Assembly: GCF_019443445.1 (NCBI RefSeq)
Contig: NZ_CP080378.1
Span: 2,790,001 to 2,854,000, forward strand
Reading direction: 5' to 3'
DNA from: Massilia sp. PAMC28688
Lineage (GTDB): Bacteria; Pseudomonadota; Gammaproteobacteria; Burkholderiales; Burkholderiaceae_D
DNA length: 64,000 nt
The position numbers were made by a program, and so were the translations under genes. How positions within the stretch are numbered: position 1 is the first letter of the stretch; the number at the start of each line of letters is the position of its first letter. Below the pieces are notes generated by a model that had not been told where the DNA came from, searched no databases, and worked only from the letters and a program-made list of their open reading frames with translations. Below are positions 1 through 9,314 of the stretch, piece after piece.

Positions 1-40
1 TAGAATTGCGGTTTAACTCTACAACATAGCAGGCCCAGTC

Positions 41-1075
41 ATGATTTTAGTAACGGGCGGCGCCGGCTTTATCGGCGCCAATTTTGTCCTTGACTGGTTT
101 GCCGGCTGCAATGAGCCGGTGGTCAATCTCGACAAGCTGACCTATGCAGGCAATCTGAGCAATCTCGCTTCATTGGAAGGCGACGAACGCCACGTCTTTG
201 TGCACGGCGATATCTGCGACAGCCGGCTGGTTCTGGACTTGCTGAATAAATTCCGGCCACGCGCCATTGTGCATCTGGCCGCGGAAAGCCATGTCGACCG
301 CTCAATCCGCGACCCCGCCATATTTATTGAAACGAATATCAACGGCACTTTCACGTTGCTGGAAGCGGCTAGAAGCTACTGTTCCACGCTCGCTCCGGGC
401 GAACGGTCGGGGTTTCGCTTTCTGCATGTCTCAACCGACGAGGTGTACGGGTCGCTGGGCGCGAGCGACCCCGCTTTCACGGAAAGAACGGCCTTTGCAC
501 CCAACAGCCCCTATTCGGCGTCCAAGGCGGCGGCAGACCATCTGGTGCGCGCTTATCATCGCATGTACGGCCTGCCGACTCTGACAACCCATTGCTCCAA
601 CAATTACGGTCCGTTCCAGTATCCGGAAAAACTCATTCCGCTCATGATTGCCAATGCGGTAAGTGGCAAACCCTTACCGGTGTACGGAGACGGCAACCAG
701 GTGCGCGACTGGCTGTATGTCAGTGACCATTGCGCAGCCATACGGTGCGTGCTCGATGGCGGAACACCCGGCGAAGTGTATAACGTGGGAGGGGGCTGCG
801 AAAAAACCAATATCGAGATTGTCCATATCTTGTGCGATATACTGGACAGGCTCATTCCCAGGCAGACCAGCTATCGCGCCCAGATTCGTCACGTACAGGA
901 TCGCCCTGGTCATGACCGGCGCTATGCTATTGATTCCTCAAAACTTGAGCGCGAGCTGGGCTGGACGCCGATTGAATCGTTCGAAACCGGCATGGTCAAA
1001 ACTGTGGCATGGAACCTGAATCATCGGGACTGGGTTGCGGCGATGGCTGGGAAGGAAGTTGCCGACCATGCATAA
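41..1075 (+). CDS. rfbB: dTDP-glucose 4,6-dehydratase
   Basis: This enzyme converts dTDP-D-glucose to dTDP-4-keto-6-deoxyglucose, the second step of dTDP-L-rhamnose synthesis in the cytoplasm. The 344-residue protein has the N-terminal Rossmann motif TGGAGFIG at residues 5-12, the STDEVYG segment and the short-chain dehydrogenase YSASK motif that carries the catalytic Tyr and Lys. Its length is normal for RmlB. The stop overlaps the start of rfbA by 8 bases, so the two are likely translationally coupled. It is the first of four rhamnose genes in the order B-A-C-D. The ribosome-binding site is weak and only 40 bases lie upstream in the window, so the promoter cannot be judged. Confidence 0.97.
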   Translation: MILVTGGAGFIGANFVLDWFAGCNEPVVNLDKLTYAGNLSNLASLEGDERHVFVHGDICDSRLVLDLLNKFRPRAIVHLAAESHVDRSIRDPAIFIETNINGTFTLLEAARSYCSTLAPGERSGFRFLHVSTDEVYGSLGASDPAFTERTAFAPNSPYSASKAAADHLVRAYHRMYGLPTLTTHCSNNYGPFQYPEKLIPLMIANAVSGKPLPVYGDGNQVRDWLYVSDHCAAIRCVLDGGTPGEVYNVGGGCEKTNIEIVHILCDILDRLIPRQTSYRAQIRHVQDRPGHDRRYAIDSSKLERELGWTPIESFETGMVKTVAWNLNHRDWVAAMAGKEVADHA

Positions 1076-1961
1076 TCCTGTCAAGCGCAAGGGCATCATC
1101 CTGGCAGGTGGCTCAGGAACACGGCTCTATCCGGTAACCGTCAGCGTCTCCAAGCAGTTGCTCCCGGTGTACGACAAGCCCATGATCTATTACCCGCTCA
1201 CCACCTTGATGCTGGCAGGAATCCGGGAGATTCTCGTCATTTCCACACCGGCCGACACGCCGCGTTTCCAGGAACTGCTCGGCGATGGCGCCCAGTGGGG
1301 CATCAGCCTGCGCTATGCAGTCCAGCCTTCTCCTGACGGGCTGGCCCAGGCATTCATTATCGGCCGGTCTTTTGTGGACGGGCAGCCTTCGGCGCTTATC
1401 CTTGGCGACAACATCTACTATGGGCATGGCCTTGATCAAAGGCTCAATATGGCCAGCGCGCAGCAGGACGGGGCCACCGTTTTCGCGTATCACGTGCAAG
1501 ACCCGGAGCGTTATGGCGTGGTGGAATTTGACGCCGGCCGGCGCGCGATCAGTATTGAAGAAAAGCCGCAGCAGCCAAAATCCCCTTACGCAGTGACGGG
1601 CCTGTATTTTTATGACCAGCAGGTGTGCGACATCGCCGCGCAGATCACACCATCGGCGCGTGGCGAACTGGAAATTACAGATATTAATCGGGCTTATTTA
1701 GAGGCTGGCAAGCTGGCCGTGGAAGTCATGGGACGCGGTATGGCCTGGCTTGACACCGGCACCCATGAATCCTTGCTTGATGCGTCACATTTCATCGCCA
1801 CTATCGAAAAGCGGCAGGGTTTGAAAGTTGCCGTACCTGAAGAAATTGCTTATCGTAAGGGTTATATTTCAGCCAGTGACTTGGAGCAACTGGCAGCGCC
1901 GCTGAAACAGAATGGTTATGGGCGATATCTCCTTCAAGTTCTCCAAGATAAAATATTCTAA
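1068..1961 (+). CDS. rfbA: Glucose-1-phosphate thymidylyltransferase
   Basis: This enzyme makes dTDP-glucose from dTTP and glucose-1-phosphate, the entry step of dTDP-rhamnose synthesis. The 297-residue protein carries the nucleotidyltransferase signature GGSGTRLYP near residue 13, the LGDNIYYG segment and the EKP motif. The ATG at 1068 was chosen because it gives the family's usual N-terminus and length and sits in the 8-base overlap with rfbB. An ATG 33 bases upstream would add residues that belong to the rfbB coding region. The stop codon shares one base with the rfbC start. Confidence 0.96.
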   Translation: MHNPVKRKGIILAGGSGTRLYPVTVSVSKQLLPVYDKPMIYYPLTTLMLAGIREILVISTPADTPRFQELLGDGAQWGISLRYAVQPSPDGLAQAFIIGRSFVDGQPSALILGDNIYYGHGLDQRLNMASAQQDGATVFAYHVQDPERYGVVEFDAGRRAISIEEKPQQPKSPYAVTGLYFYDQQVCDIAAQITPSARGELEITDINRAYLEAGKLAVEVMGRGMAWLDTGTHESLLDASHFIATIEKRQGLKVAVPEEIAYRKGYISASDLEQLAAPLKQNGYGRYLLQVLQDKIF

Positions 1962-2506
1962 TGAAAATTACCCCTACCGCCATCCCGGAAGTGCTGATTC
2001 TGGAACCCCAGGTGTTTGGCGATGACCGTGGCTTTTCGTTTGAGAGCTTTAATGCGCGCCGGTTTGAACAACTCACTGGCGTGCCAGCCAATTTCGTGCA
2101 GGACAATCACTCGCGATCAGCCAAGGGAGTCTTGCGGGGATTGCATTACCAGATCCGCCAACCCCAAGGAAAACTGGTGCGCGTGCTGTCCGGGGCCATT
2201 TTCGATGTGGTTGTGGACATGCGGCGCTCCTCGCCATTCTTTGGCCGATGGGTCGGTGCTGAACTGTCGGCCGAGAATCGGCATCAAATCTGGGTCCCGC
2301 CCGGTTTCGCCCACGGCTTTGTCGTCACCAGCGAAACTGCAGAGTGCGCATACAAGACCACGGATTACTGGGCCCCGGAATTCGAGCGCGCGGTAATCTG
2401 GAACGATCCGGCCCTGGCTATCGACTGGCCATTGGAGGGTGCTCCCATGTTATCCGGAAAGGACAGTCAGGGGACGCTGTTTGCCGATGCCGAGTACTTC
2501 GAATGA
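1961..2506 (+). CDS. rfbC: dTDP-4-dehydrorhamnose 3,5-epimerase
   Basis: RmlC epimerises dTDP-4-keto-6-deoxyglucose at C3 and C5 to give dTDP-4-keto-L-rhamnose. The 181 residues match the single-domain cupin family length. The sequence shows the HSRS/LRGLHYQ segment containing the conserved active-site His, the PQGKLVRV strand and the PPGFAHGF motif. The start is a TAATG junction with rfbA and the end overlaps the rfbD start by 4 bases (ATGA), which indicates tight coupling within one operon. Confidence 0.96.
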   Translation: MKITPTAIPEVLILEPQVFGDDRGFSFESFNARRFEQLTGVPANFVQDNHSRSAKGVLRGLHYQIRQPQGKLVRVLSGAIFDVVVDMRRSSPFFGRWVGAELSAENRHQIWVPPGFAHGFVVTSETAECAYKTTDYWAPEFERAVIWNDPALAIDWPLEGAPMLSGKDSQGTLFADAEYFE

Positions 2507-3378
2507 AAATCCTGCTCACCGGTGCGACCGGGCAGGTGGGCCATGAGCTCGAACGGTCGCTGCAGGTGCTGGGCGAGGTGGTGGCCCCCGGGCGCGCCCT
2601 CCTGGATCTGGGAGATCTTGACCAGTTGCGTACCGTTATCAGGGCGATGCGCCCCCAGCTGATTGTCAACGCCGCAGCCTATACCAATGTCACCCTGGCG
2701 GAAACCCAGGGGGCGCTGGCGCACCGCATCAATGCGTTGGCGCCAGGCCTGATGGCAGCAGAAGGGCGCCGGCTCGGTGCGCCACTCGTGCATTTTTCCA
2801 CCGATTATGTTTTTGATGGTGGCAAAGCGGGGCCTTACCTGGAAACCGATCAGACCAATCCGCTCAATAGCTACGGCGCCAGCAAGCTGGCCGGGGAGCG
2901 CGCTATTGCCGAGTCGGGCGCTGCGCACCTCATCTTGCGCGCCAGTTGGGTGTATGGCTTGCGCGGCAATAATTTTCTTACCACCATGCTGCAATTGGCG
3001 CGCGAGCGCCACGAACTGCGTGTGGTTTCTGATCAGCATGGCGCCCCCACCTGGAGCCGGACCATTGCAGACTGCACAGCTGCGGTATTGCTGCAGGCGC
3101 GCACTGGTGGCCAGGCATGGTGGGAGCGTCATGGCGGCATTTACCACATGAGTGCGGGCGGGCAGACCAGTTGGTATGGATTTACCAAAGCAATCCTTGC
3201 CCGATCCGGTTTGGCGTGTCAGGTGATACCGATATCCACTGCCGAGTATGGCGGCGCGGCGCGGCGCCCGGCCAATTCAATGCTGAATACGGATAAACTC
3301 ACGTCCCGGTTTTGCGCAATCCCGGCGTGGGACACGGCATTACAATTGTGCCTCAACGGGTACGCTCAAAAAAGGTGA
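2503..3378 (+). CDS. rfbD: dTDP-4-dehydrorhamnose reductase
   Basis: RmlD is an NADPH-dependent reductase that completes dTDP-L-rhamnose. The 291-residue protein begins with the Rossmann motif GATGQVG, then has STDYVFDG and YGASK with the catalytic Tyr and Lys. The ATG at 2503 overlaps the rfbC stop and gives the normal N-terminus. An upstream in-frame ATG at 2344 lies inside rfbC and would add 53 residues with no family match. This is the last gene of the rhamnose operon. A short inverted repeat (3387-3408) without a T-run follows, so termination is not clear. Confidence 0.96.
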   Translation: MKILLTGATGQVGHELERSLQVLGEVVAPGRALLDLGDLDQLRTVIRAMRPQLIVNAAAYTNVTLAETQGALAHRINALAPGLMAAEGRRLGAPLVHFSTDYVFDGGKAGPYLETDQTNPLNSYGASKLAGERAIAESGAAHLILRASWVYGLRGNNFLTTMLQLARERHELRVVSDQHGAPTWSRTIADCTAAVLLQARTGGQAWWERHGGIYHMSAGGQTSWYGFTKAILARSGLACQVIPISTAEYGGAARRPANSMLNTDKLTSRFCAIPAWDTALQLCLNGYAQKR

Positions 3379-3540
3379 TCTGGATACCAGCCAATGGCGG
3401 ATTGCTGGACTACGGGTGCCGGCGCGGCTCACCCCATTTGCTTAATCCCTGAAAGTTTATGTTTATTGTTCTTTGTCATTCGGGATAGGTGGCGGCGAGG
3501 TAAGGTGCATTTTCAGGATTCCAGATGTCTTATTTTGCGC

Positions 3541-3600
3541 AATAAGACTGGCAATAAGATGCGAATGTAGTATATTGCGACAATTGGTGAGTTTTCACCT
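3541..3600 (+). promoter_or_regulatory. Candidate promoter region of the H-NS-like gene
   Basis: The AT-rich stretch has a TATATT hexamer at 3571-3576, two direct copies of GCAATAAGA (3538-3546 and 3551-3559) and a GGTGA/TCACC inverted repeat at 3586-3599, close to the start codon. No good -35 hexamer is visible. The dyad may be an autoregulatory or structural element; this is inferred. Confidence 0.3.
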
Positions 3601-3632
3601 AATCTGATTCAACTCTCATTCAAGGAACGATG

Positions 3633-3944
3633 ATGGATCTGTCTAATATGTCCGTTGGCGACTTACGCAACCTGCAGGACCAAATCAAACAGGAAATGAA
3701 AAAGCGCGAGCACCAGGAAGTCGCAAAAGCGCGCGAACAGATCCTGGCAATCGCCCAAAGTGTCGGCGTACCCTTGAAAGACCTGATCGCATCGGCCCCC
3801 CGCGCCAAGAGCGGCACCGTGGCCGTGCGCTTCCGCCACCCGGATAATGCGTCCCAGCAATGGACCGGGCGCGGACGCCAGCCAAAATGGGTCAAGGAAT
3901 GGGTCGATGGCGGCAAATCCATCGACAAGCTGCGCGTAGGCTGA
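3633..3944 (+). CDS. H-NS-family histone-like nucleoid protein
   Basis: A DNA-binding nucleoid-structuring protein of about 103 residues. The N-terminal half is a charged helical oligomerisation region (DQIKQEMKKREHQEV). The C-terminal end holds the H-NS DNA-binding signature, here RHPDNASQQWTGRGRQPKW, with the GRGRQP loop that contacts the AT-rich minor groove. Two adjacent ATG codons (3630 and 3633) are possible; the AAGGA element at 3622-3626 is better spaced for 3633. It is monocistronic, between the rhamnose operon and the hexose-phosphate mutase, and has its own AT-rich upstream region. It could silence transferred polysaccharide genes, but that is inference. Confidence 0.93.
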   Translation: MDLSNMSVGDLRNLQDQIKQEMKKREHQEVAKAREQILAIAQSVGVPLKDLIASAPRAKSGTVAVRFRHPDNASQQWTGRGRQPKWVKEWVDGGKSIDKLRVG

Positions 3945-4126
3945 ATGTCCGGGCAAGATTCATGTAATTGACACTGCCCCGGTAGCGGCAGGATTCGCGG
4001 GCCATTTTCCAAACGGCCCCGCTTGCCGCTACAATACGCTTCAATAGTTTTCAATCTGATATTTCCCCACATTTCATGCCTGCCTGTCATCGCCCCGTGC
4101 GATGCGGCCCATTTCCAGGGTTCCTG

Positions 4127-5509
4127 ATGCTTCCAATTTCCAAGACCATTTTCAAAGCCTATGACATCCGCGGCGTGATCGGCTCCACGCTCGACGCTGG
4201 CGTGGCCGGCAAGATCGGCCAGGCTTTCGGCCGCGCCGCCCTGGCCAAAGGCGAACGCACGGTCGTCATCGGCCGCGACGGGCGTCTGTCCGGGCCGGAA
4301 CTGTCTGCCGCGCTGGCCGCCGGCTTGCAGGCGGCAGGCGTGGACGTCATCGACCTGGGCGTGGTTGCCACTCCCATGGTGTATTTCGGCACCAATGTGC
4401 TGGGCGCTGCCTCGGGCATCATGGTCACCGGCAGCCATAATCCACCTGACTACAATGGTTTCAAGATGGTACTGGCCGGCGAAGCCATTCACGGCGCCAC
4501 CATCACGGCCCTGTACGAGAGCATTCAAGCCCATGACGGCAGCGTTGCCGCCACCCCGGGCAGCTACAGCACATACGACATCAAGGAACAGTACCTGCAG
4601 CGCGTCATTGGCGACGTCAAGATCAGCCGTCCCATGAAAATTGCCGTTGACTGCGGCAATGGTGTGGCCGGCGCATTTGCCGGCGACCTGTATCGCGGCA
4701 TGGGCTGCGAAGTCATCGAGCTGTTCTGCGAAGTCGACGGCAACTTCCCGAATCACCACCCGGACCCCGCGCATCCGGAAAACCTGCAAGACCTGATTCG
4801 CTGCCTGCAGGAGACCGACGCCGAAATCGGCATTGCCTTTGACGGTGACGGCGACCGCCTCGGCGTGGTGACCAAGGATGGCCAGATCATTTATCCTGAC
4901 CGCCAGATGATGCTGTTTGCCGCAGATGTCCTGGTCCGTAATCCGGGTGCCCAGATCCTGTATGACGTCAAATGCACGCGCCACCTGGCGCCGTGGATCG
5001 CCAAACATGGCGGCGAGCCGCTGATGTGGAAGACTGGCCACTCGCTGGTCAAGGCCAAGCTGCGCGAAACCGGCGCGCCGCTGGGCGGTGAAATGAGCGG
5101 CCACATTTTCTTCAAGGAGCGCTGGTACGGCTTTGACGACGGCCTGTATTCAGGCGCCCGCCTGCTGGAGCTGCTCACCCGTGTGGAAGACCCGTCGGCG
5201 CTCATGAACGCGCTGCCGCAGTCCGACAGCACGCCGGAACTGCACCTGCACCTGAAGGAAGGCGAGAATGTCACCCTGATGGATCACTTGCGCGCCAACG
5301 CCACTTTCCCCGGTTCCGAGCGCATCATCGATATCGATGGCCTGCGCGTGGAGTACCCGGATGGATTCGGGCTGGCCCGCTCGTCCAACACCACGCCGGT
5401 GATCGTGATGCGCTTTGAAGCGGAAACGCCGGTGGCGCTGGCCCGCATCCAGGCTGAGTTCAAGCGTGTCATCCTGGCCGCCAGGCCAGACGCGCAGCTG
5501 CCGTTTTAA
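4127..5509 (+). CDS. Phosphomannomutase/phosphoglucomutase
   Basis: An alpha-D-phosphohexomutase of the AlgC/ManB type that interconverts hexose 6-phosphate and 1-phosphate, supplying glucose-1-phosphate or mannose-1-phosphate for sugar nucleotides. The 460 residues show all family landmarks: the AYDIRG start, the phosphoserine loop TGSHNPPDYNGFK, the Mg-binding loop FDGDGDR, the sugar-binding GGEMSGH loop and a C-terminal phosphate-binding domain. ATG 4127 gives the canonical LPISKTIFKAYDIRG-like N-terminus; the in-frame ATG at 4076 adds 17 atypical residues. The gene lies just upstream of waaC (3-base gap), in line with a role in rhamnose and lipopolysaccharide precursor supply. Bifunctionality is a family property, not proven here. 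Confidence 0.93.
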   Translation: MLPISKTIFKAYDIRGVIGSTLDAGVAGKIGQAFGRAALAKGERTVVIGRDGRLSGPELSAALAAGLQAAGVDVIDLGVVATPMVYFGTNVLGAASGIMVTGSHNPPDYNGFKMVLAGEAIHGATITALYESIQAHDGSVAATPGSYSTYDIKEQYLQRVIGDVKISRPMKIAVDCGNGVAGAFAGDLYRGMGCEVIELFCEVDGNFPNHHPDPAHPENLQDLIRCLQETDAEIGIAFDGDGDRLGVVTKDGQIIYPDRQMMLFAADVLVRNPGAQILYDVKCTRHLAPWIAKHGGEPLMWKTGHSLVKAKLRETGAPLGGEMSGHIFFKERWYGFDDGLYSGARLLELLTRVEDPSALMNALPQSDSTPELHLHLKEGENVTLMDHLRANATFPGSERIIDIDGLRVEYPDGFGLARSSNTTPVIVMRFEAETPVALARIQAEFKRVILAARPDAQLPF

Positions 5510-5512
5510 GCC

Positions 5513-6493
5513 GTGAAGATCCTGCTGGTGCGCGTCTCCTCGCTGGGGGACGTGCTGCACAATCTGCCGATGGTGGCCGACATCTTGCGCAACCATCCCG
5601 GCGCCACCATCGACTGGGTGGTGGAGGAAGGCTATGTCAGCCTGGTGCGGCTGAACCCGGGTGTGCGCAGGATTATTCCGTTTGCCCTGCGGCGCTGGCG
5701 CAAGAGCCTTGGCAATCCTGCCACCCGGGCCGAGATCAAGGCCTTCTATCGCACCCTGCGTGAAGAAGCGTACGACTACGTGTTCGACACCCAGGGCTTG
5801 CTCAAGACGGGCCTGATCATGGGCGCGGCGCGCGTGGTCAAGGGCGGCGCCAAGGTGGGCCTGGCCAACGGCAGCGAAGGCTCCGGCTATGAAGGCATTT
5901 CGCGCCTGTTCCATACCAGGAGCATCCGGCTCGACCCACGCACCCATGCAGTGGCGCGCGGCCGGCTGGTCGCGGCCGCCGCGCTCGGCTACCAGGCCGA
6001 CAGCGCGCCCGACTTTGGCCTGCCGTCGCCGGACGCGGCCAGCAGGTGCGACTGGATGCCGGCTGCGCCCTATGCCGTGTTTTTCCATGGGACCGCAGGC
6101 GCGTCCAAGAAGTGGGCCACCGAGAACTGGGTCGCGACCGGCAAGGCGCTCGCGCCAATGCCGGTGCTGCTGCCATGGGGCTCGCCGGGCGAGAAATACG
6201 AGGCCGAGATGTTGGCCGCCAACCTGCCGCACGCGCAGTTGCTGCCCCAACTGTCGATGATGGACGCGGTAGCGCTGGCCCGCAATGCGGCGCTGGCCAT
6301 CGGCGTCGATACCGGCCTGACCCACATCGCGGCGGCCTTCGGGCGCCCCACGGTGGAAATCTACTGCGACTCGCCCAAGTGGAAGACCGAGGGCAACTGG
6401 TCGCCCGTCATCGTCAACCTGGGCGACAAGGGCGCGCCGCCCTCGGCCCAGGCCGTGATCGAGGCCGCGCGCGGCCTGCTGGACCGGTCCTGA
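5513..6493 (+). CDS. waaC: Lipopolysaccharide heptosyltransferase I
   Basis: WaaC transfers the first L-glycero-D-manno-heptose onto Kdo2-lipid A at the inner membrane. The 326-residue GT9-family protein begins with the typical VRVSSLGDVLHNLP segment and ends with the nucleotide-sugar site GVDTGLTHIAAAFGRPTV. The start is a GTG, 3 bases after the mutase stop, and no better start exists. The stop overlaps the waaA start (TGATG), so the two lipopolysaccharide core genes are coupled. Confidence 0.94.
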   Translation: MKILLVRVSSLGDVLHNLPMVADILRNHPGATIDWVVEEGYVSLVRLNPGVRRIIPFALRRWRKSLGNPATRAEIKAFYRTLREEAYDYVFDTQGLLKTGLIMGAARVVKGGAKVGLANGSEGSGYEGISRLFHTRSIRLDPRTHAVARGRLVAAAALGYQADSAPDFGLPSPDAASRCDWMPAAPYAVFFHGTAGASKKWATENWVATGKALAPMPVLLPWGSPGEKYEAEMLAANLPHAQLLPQLSMMDAVALARNAALAIGVDTGLTHIAAAFGRPTVEIYCDSPKWKTEGNWSPVIVNLGDKGAPPSAQAVIEAARGLLDRS

Positions 6494-7755
6494 TGCGGCA
6501 TCTGTACACGCTGCTGTGGTGCCTGGCGCTGCCGCTGGTCCTGGCGCGGCTGTGGTGGCGTGGGCGCAAGGAGCCCGGCTACCGCCAGCATTGGCGCGAA
6601 CGCCTGGGCTTTTACGGCAAAGCGATCGCGCCGCGCCACACCCTGTGGGTGCACGCGGTGTCGGTCGGTGAAACGCGCGCCAGCGAGCCGCTGGTGGATG
6701 CACTGCTGGCACAGTGGCCCGAAAGCCGCATCATCCTGACCCACATGACCCCTACCGGGCGCGCCACCGGCAAGGCCCTGTTTGCGCGCCATGGCGAGCG
6801 TGTGCTGCAGGCCTATCTGCCCTACGACATTCCGTTCATGGTGCGCCGCTTCATCGGCCACTTCGCGCCGCGCGTGTGCATCCTGATGGAGACTGAAGTG
6901 TGGCCCAACCTGGTCGCCGCCTGCCATCCGGCGGTGCCGGTGGCGCTGGTCAATGCCCGCCTGTCGGCGCGCTCGCTGCGGCGCGGCCGCAAGTTTGGCG
7001 TTCTCATGACCGACGCGGCCGAAGCGCTGGCGCTGGTGGCTGCCCAGACCGAGGCCGACGCTGCGCGCGTGCGCGCGCTCGGCGCGCGCCAGGTGGCCGT
7101 CACCGGCAGCATCAAGTTTGATGTGGTGGTGCCGCAAGCGGCGCTGGAGCTGGGCGCAGCGTGGCGCCGCAGCATGGGAGAGCGCAAGGTGATGCTGTGC
7201 GCCAGCACGCGTGAAGGCGAGGAGGCGCTGATCCTGGACGCGTTCGCGCCCTGGCTGGCGCAGCTTGACGCCCCCCTGCTGGTGATCGTGCCGCGCCATC
7301 CGCAGCGCTTTGACGATGTCGCGGCGCTGGTCGCCGCGCGCGGGCTGACGCTTGCGCGCCGCTCGCTGCTGGGCGAATCAGCAGTCAGCGAGCAGGTGCT
7401 GCTGGGCGACTCGATGGGCGAAATGTTCGCCTACTACGCCGCCTGCGAGCTGGCCTTTATCGGCGGCAGCCTGCTGCCCCTGGGTGGCCAGAACCTGATC
7501 GAAGCATGCGCGCTTGGCAAGCCGGTCCTGACCGGTCCCCATACCTTCAATTTCGAGCTTGTCACGCAGGAGGCGATTGCCGCCGGCGGCGCCCTATGCG
7601 TGGCGGATGCCAAAGAGTTAGTTAAACAAGCGCGCAGATTATTGGTGGATGAAACGGCAAGGACGGCCATGGGAGAAGCCGGCGCCGCCTTTGCAGGCCA
7701 GCACCGGGGCGCGACAGCGCGCACAGTTGGTTTGCTGCGACACATAATTGCCTGA
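6493..7755 (+). CDS. waaA: 3-deoxy-D-manno-octulosonic acid transferase
   Basis: WaaA (KdtA) adds Kdo residues from CMP-Kdo to lipid IVA, an essential step in lipopolysaccharide assembly. The 420-residue protein has an N-terminal membrane-anchor helix (about residues 3-20), the conserved WVHAVSVGE segment with the acceptor-side Glu, METEVWPN, and the C-terminal GT-B motif GGSLLPLGGQNLIEA. ATG 6493 overlaps the waaC stop by one base. A long reading frame extends upstream inside waaC but has no family features. Number of Kdo residues transferred cannot be told from sequence. Confidence 0.95.
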   Translation: MRHLYTLLWCLALPLVLARLWWRGRKEPGYRQHWRERLGFYGKAIAPRHTLWVHAVSVGETRASEPLVDALLAQWPESRIILTHMTPTGRATGKALFARHGERVLQAYLPYDIPFMVRRFIGHFAPRVCILMETEVWPNLVAACHPAVPVALVNARLSARSLRRGRKFGVLMTDAAEALALVAAQTEADAARVRALGARQVAVTGSIKFDVVVPQAALELGAAWRRSMGERKVMLCASTREGEEALILDAFAPWLAQLDAPLLVIVPRHPQRFDDVAALVAARGLTLARRSLLGESAVSEQVLLGDSMGEMFAYYAACELAFIGGSLLPLGGQNLIEACALGKPVLTGPHTFNFELVTQEAIAAGGALCVADAKELVKQARRLLVDETARTAMGEAGAAFAGQHRGATARTVGLLRHIIA

Positions 7756-7796
7756 CCACTGGTACCATGTCCTCACAATAAAAAGAGGGGATTGTC

Positions 7797-8342
7797 ATGT
7801 CGCGGTTGAATCAAGCTTCACAAGCCGGCAGTAACGCTGCCGGGGCGCCGTTATGGCGCGAAGGCTCGCCCGGTGGACGTCGCATGGACGCTGCCTATCC
7901 GGATGCGGGCGAGGTCGGCGAGACCTTGCCGGCCGCTGCCGAAGAACTGCATTTCAAGGTGCGCTATGCGCTGCCTGAATACGTGAGCTTCATGTGGCAG
8001 CACGCGGGTTACCTGATCCGCCGCCGCCGCATCGGCAAATTCGCCACCTGGTGGATGCTCACCAAGAGCACCTCGGCCGCGGCCATGCATTTTGTGGCGC
8101 AGGGCCGCTCGCGCCACCTGTACGACTTCCTGGTCGATGTCCACGGCATCGTGCGTACCAGCGGCACCGGCGTCACCCTGGTGCCGTGGGGCGACGTCAT
8201 CGCCATCCGGCGCTATACCAATGGCTACATGATGGTGCTCAAGCGCGGCACCCTGCCGGTGCCGTTTCGCTGCCTCGATACGGCCCAGACCCGTCTCATG
8301 GAGGTGTTCGCGGCCACCGTCAAGGCTTCGCGCCACGCGTGA
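7797..8342 (+). CDS. YcxB-like domain protein
   Basis: A 181-residue protein of unknown function. The N-terminal ~55 residues are low-complexity and Gly/Ala rich. From about residue 58 there is a YcxB-like pattern: a FKVRY strand, a central basic stretch with an RRRR cluster near residues 78-81, then VDVHGIVRTSG and a WGDVIAIRRYTNGYMMVL strand set similar to the C-terminal domain of YcxB-like proteins. The usual pair of membrane helices between the two halves is not obvious (only a short KFATWWML segment), so this member may be soluble or peripheral. The RBS (AGAGGGG) is well placed. It is convergent with the ygjP-like gene. Confidence 0.7.
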   Translation: MSRLNQASQAGSNAAGAPLWREGSPGGRRMDAAYPDAGEVGETLPAAAEELHFKVRYALPEYVSFMWQHAGYLIRRRRIGKFATWWMLTKSTSAAAMHFVAQGRSRHLYDFLVDVHGIVRTSGTGVTLVPWGDVIAIRRYTNGYMMVLKRGTLPVPFRCLDTAQTRLMEVFAATVKASRHA

Positions 8343-8350
8343 GCGCCACG

Positions 8351-8370
8351 GCTGCGCCGCCAGGCGCAGC
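8351..8370. terminator. Hairpin between convergent genes
   Basis: A perfect 8-bp stem (GCTGCGCC/GGCGCAGC) with a 4-base loop lies between the convergent stops of the YcxB-like gene and the ygjP-like gene. There is no T-run on either strand, so factor-independent termination is only a possibility. Confidence 0.35.
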
Positions 8371-8378
8371 GGGCCGCA

Positions 8379-9314
8379 TCAGGTAAATAGCACGGGCAAT
8401 TCCTGCGAGCGCTGGCGCAGCGCCGTCTTGGCCCCGTCGTAGTCCGGATAAACCGATGCCACCGTGGCCCAGAACCTCGGGCTGTGGTTCATTTCCTTCA
8501 GGTGTGCCAGTTCATGTGCCACCACATAATCAATCAGCGGCAGCGAAAAATGCACCAGGCGCCAGTTCAGGCGAATGTTGCCACCCACAGTGCATGAGCC
8601 CCAGCGGGTCCCGGCCGACGACAGCGTCAGCGAGGCGTACGACACGCCCAGGCGCTGCGCATACGCGTCCATGCGTTCTGCAAAGATGCGCCTGGCCTGG
8701 TCGCGATACCAGATCTTGACGCGTTCCTTGAGCTGCCATTCGGCCAGCCCGGGCACCACGCCAATGGTCAGCACCTGCGCCTGGCCGTCAAACACGCAGC
8801 TGCTGCGGGTGGCCTCCACCAGGCGCAGTGTGATCTCGCCGCCCAGGTAGGGCAGCCGGGCGCCATCGATCCACTGCACCGGGGGCGTCTGCTGGCGCGC
8901 CGCGCGCCGCTCGCCCCGTTCCTGCAGCTTGGTCAGGATCCAGCGCTGCTTGGCGCGGATCGCATTGTCGATTTCGGCCAGCGTGATGCGGCGCGGCGCC
9001 GTGACGCGCAAGCCGTTATCGTCAATCATGAAGCCGATCGAGCGCCGGCTGGAGCGGCGCAATTCAAATTCGAGGCTATGAGGGCCAAGCTGGATGCGGC
9101 GCAGTGGCGGCGCGTCCGGGGCAGGGGTGGGGACCGGCAGTACCACCCTGGGTGGCGCCGGCGGCGCCTTGAACAGGGGCTGGGGCGGCGCGGGCCGGGG
9201 CGCAGGCGCCGCCGGTTCGAGCGCCGCGTAGAAGTCCTGCGCGAACAGCTCGAGCTGCGCCGGATTGATCCTGGCCTGACGGGTGTCAGGCTCGTTAGAC
9301 GACGCCCGTATCAG
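8379..9314 (-). CDS. YgjP/SprT-like zinc metallopeptidase
   Basis: A UPF/M48-like metal-dependent hydrolase of the YgjP type. The C-terminal half carries WGSCTVGGNIRLNWRL followed by the zinc motif in VAHELAHLKEMNHSPRFW (HExxH plus a downstream His). The N-terminal ~80 residues are Pro/Ala-rich (APAPRPAPPQP) and probably disordered. The start is uncertain: no ATG lies near a sensible N-terminus. I chose a CTG (9314) that overlaps the plsC stop by 4 bases (CTGA). Alternatives are a GTG at 9146, which gives a 255-residue protein close to the core-family length, or an upstream ATG at 9497 inside plsC. It is the last gene of the glyQS-gmhB-plsC run. The cellular substrate is unknown. Confidence 0.85.
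   Translation of the reverse strand: MIRASSNEPDTRQARINPAQLELFAQDFYAALEPAAPAPRPAPPQPLFKAPPAPPRVVLPVPTPAPDAPPLRRIQLGPHSLEFELRRSSRRSIGFMIDDNGLRVTAPRRITLAEIDNAIRAKQRWILTKLQERGERRAARQQTPPVQWIDGARLPYLGGEITLRLVEATRSSCVFDGQAQVLTIGVVPGLAEWQLKERVKIWYRDQARRIFAERMDAYAQRLGVSYASLTLSSAGTRWGSCTVGGNIRLNWRLVHFSLPLIDYVVAHELAHLKEMNHSPRFWATVASVYPDYDGAKTALRQRSQELPVLFT

Noticed and set aside
3620..5104. 494-codon minus-strand open frame across the H-NS-like and hexose-phosphate mutase genes
   Set aside because: It runs through two well-supported plus-strand genes and their intergenic region, as expected for a high-GC artefact.
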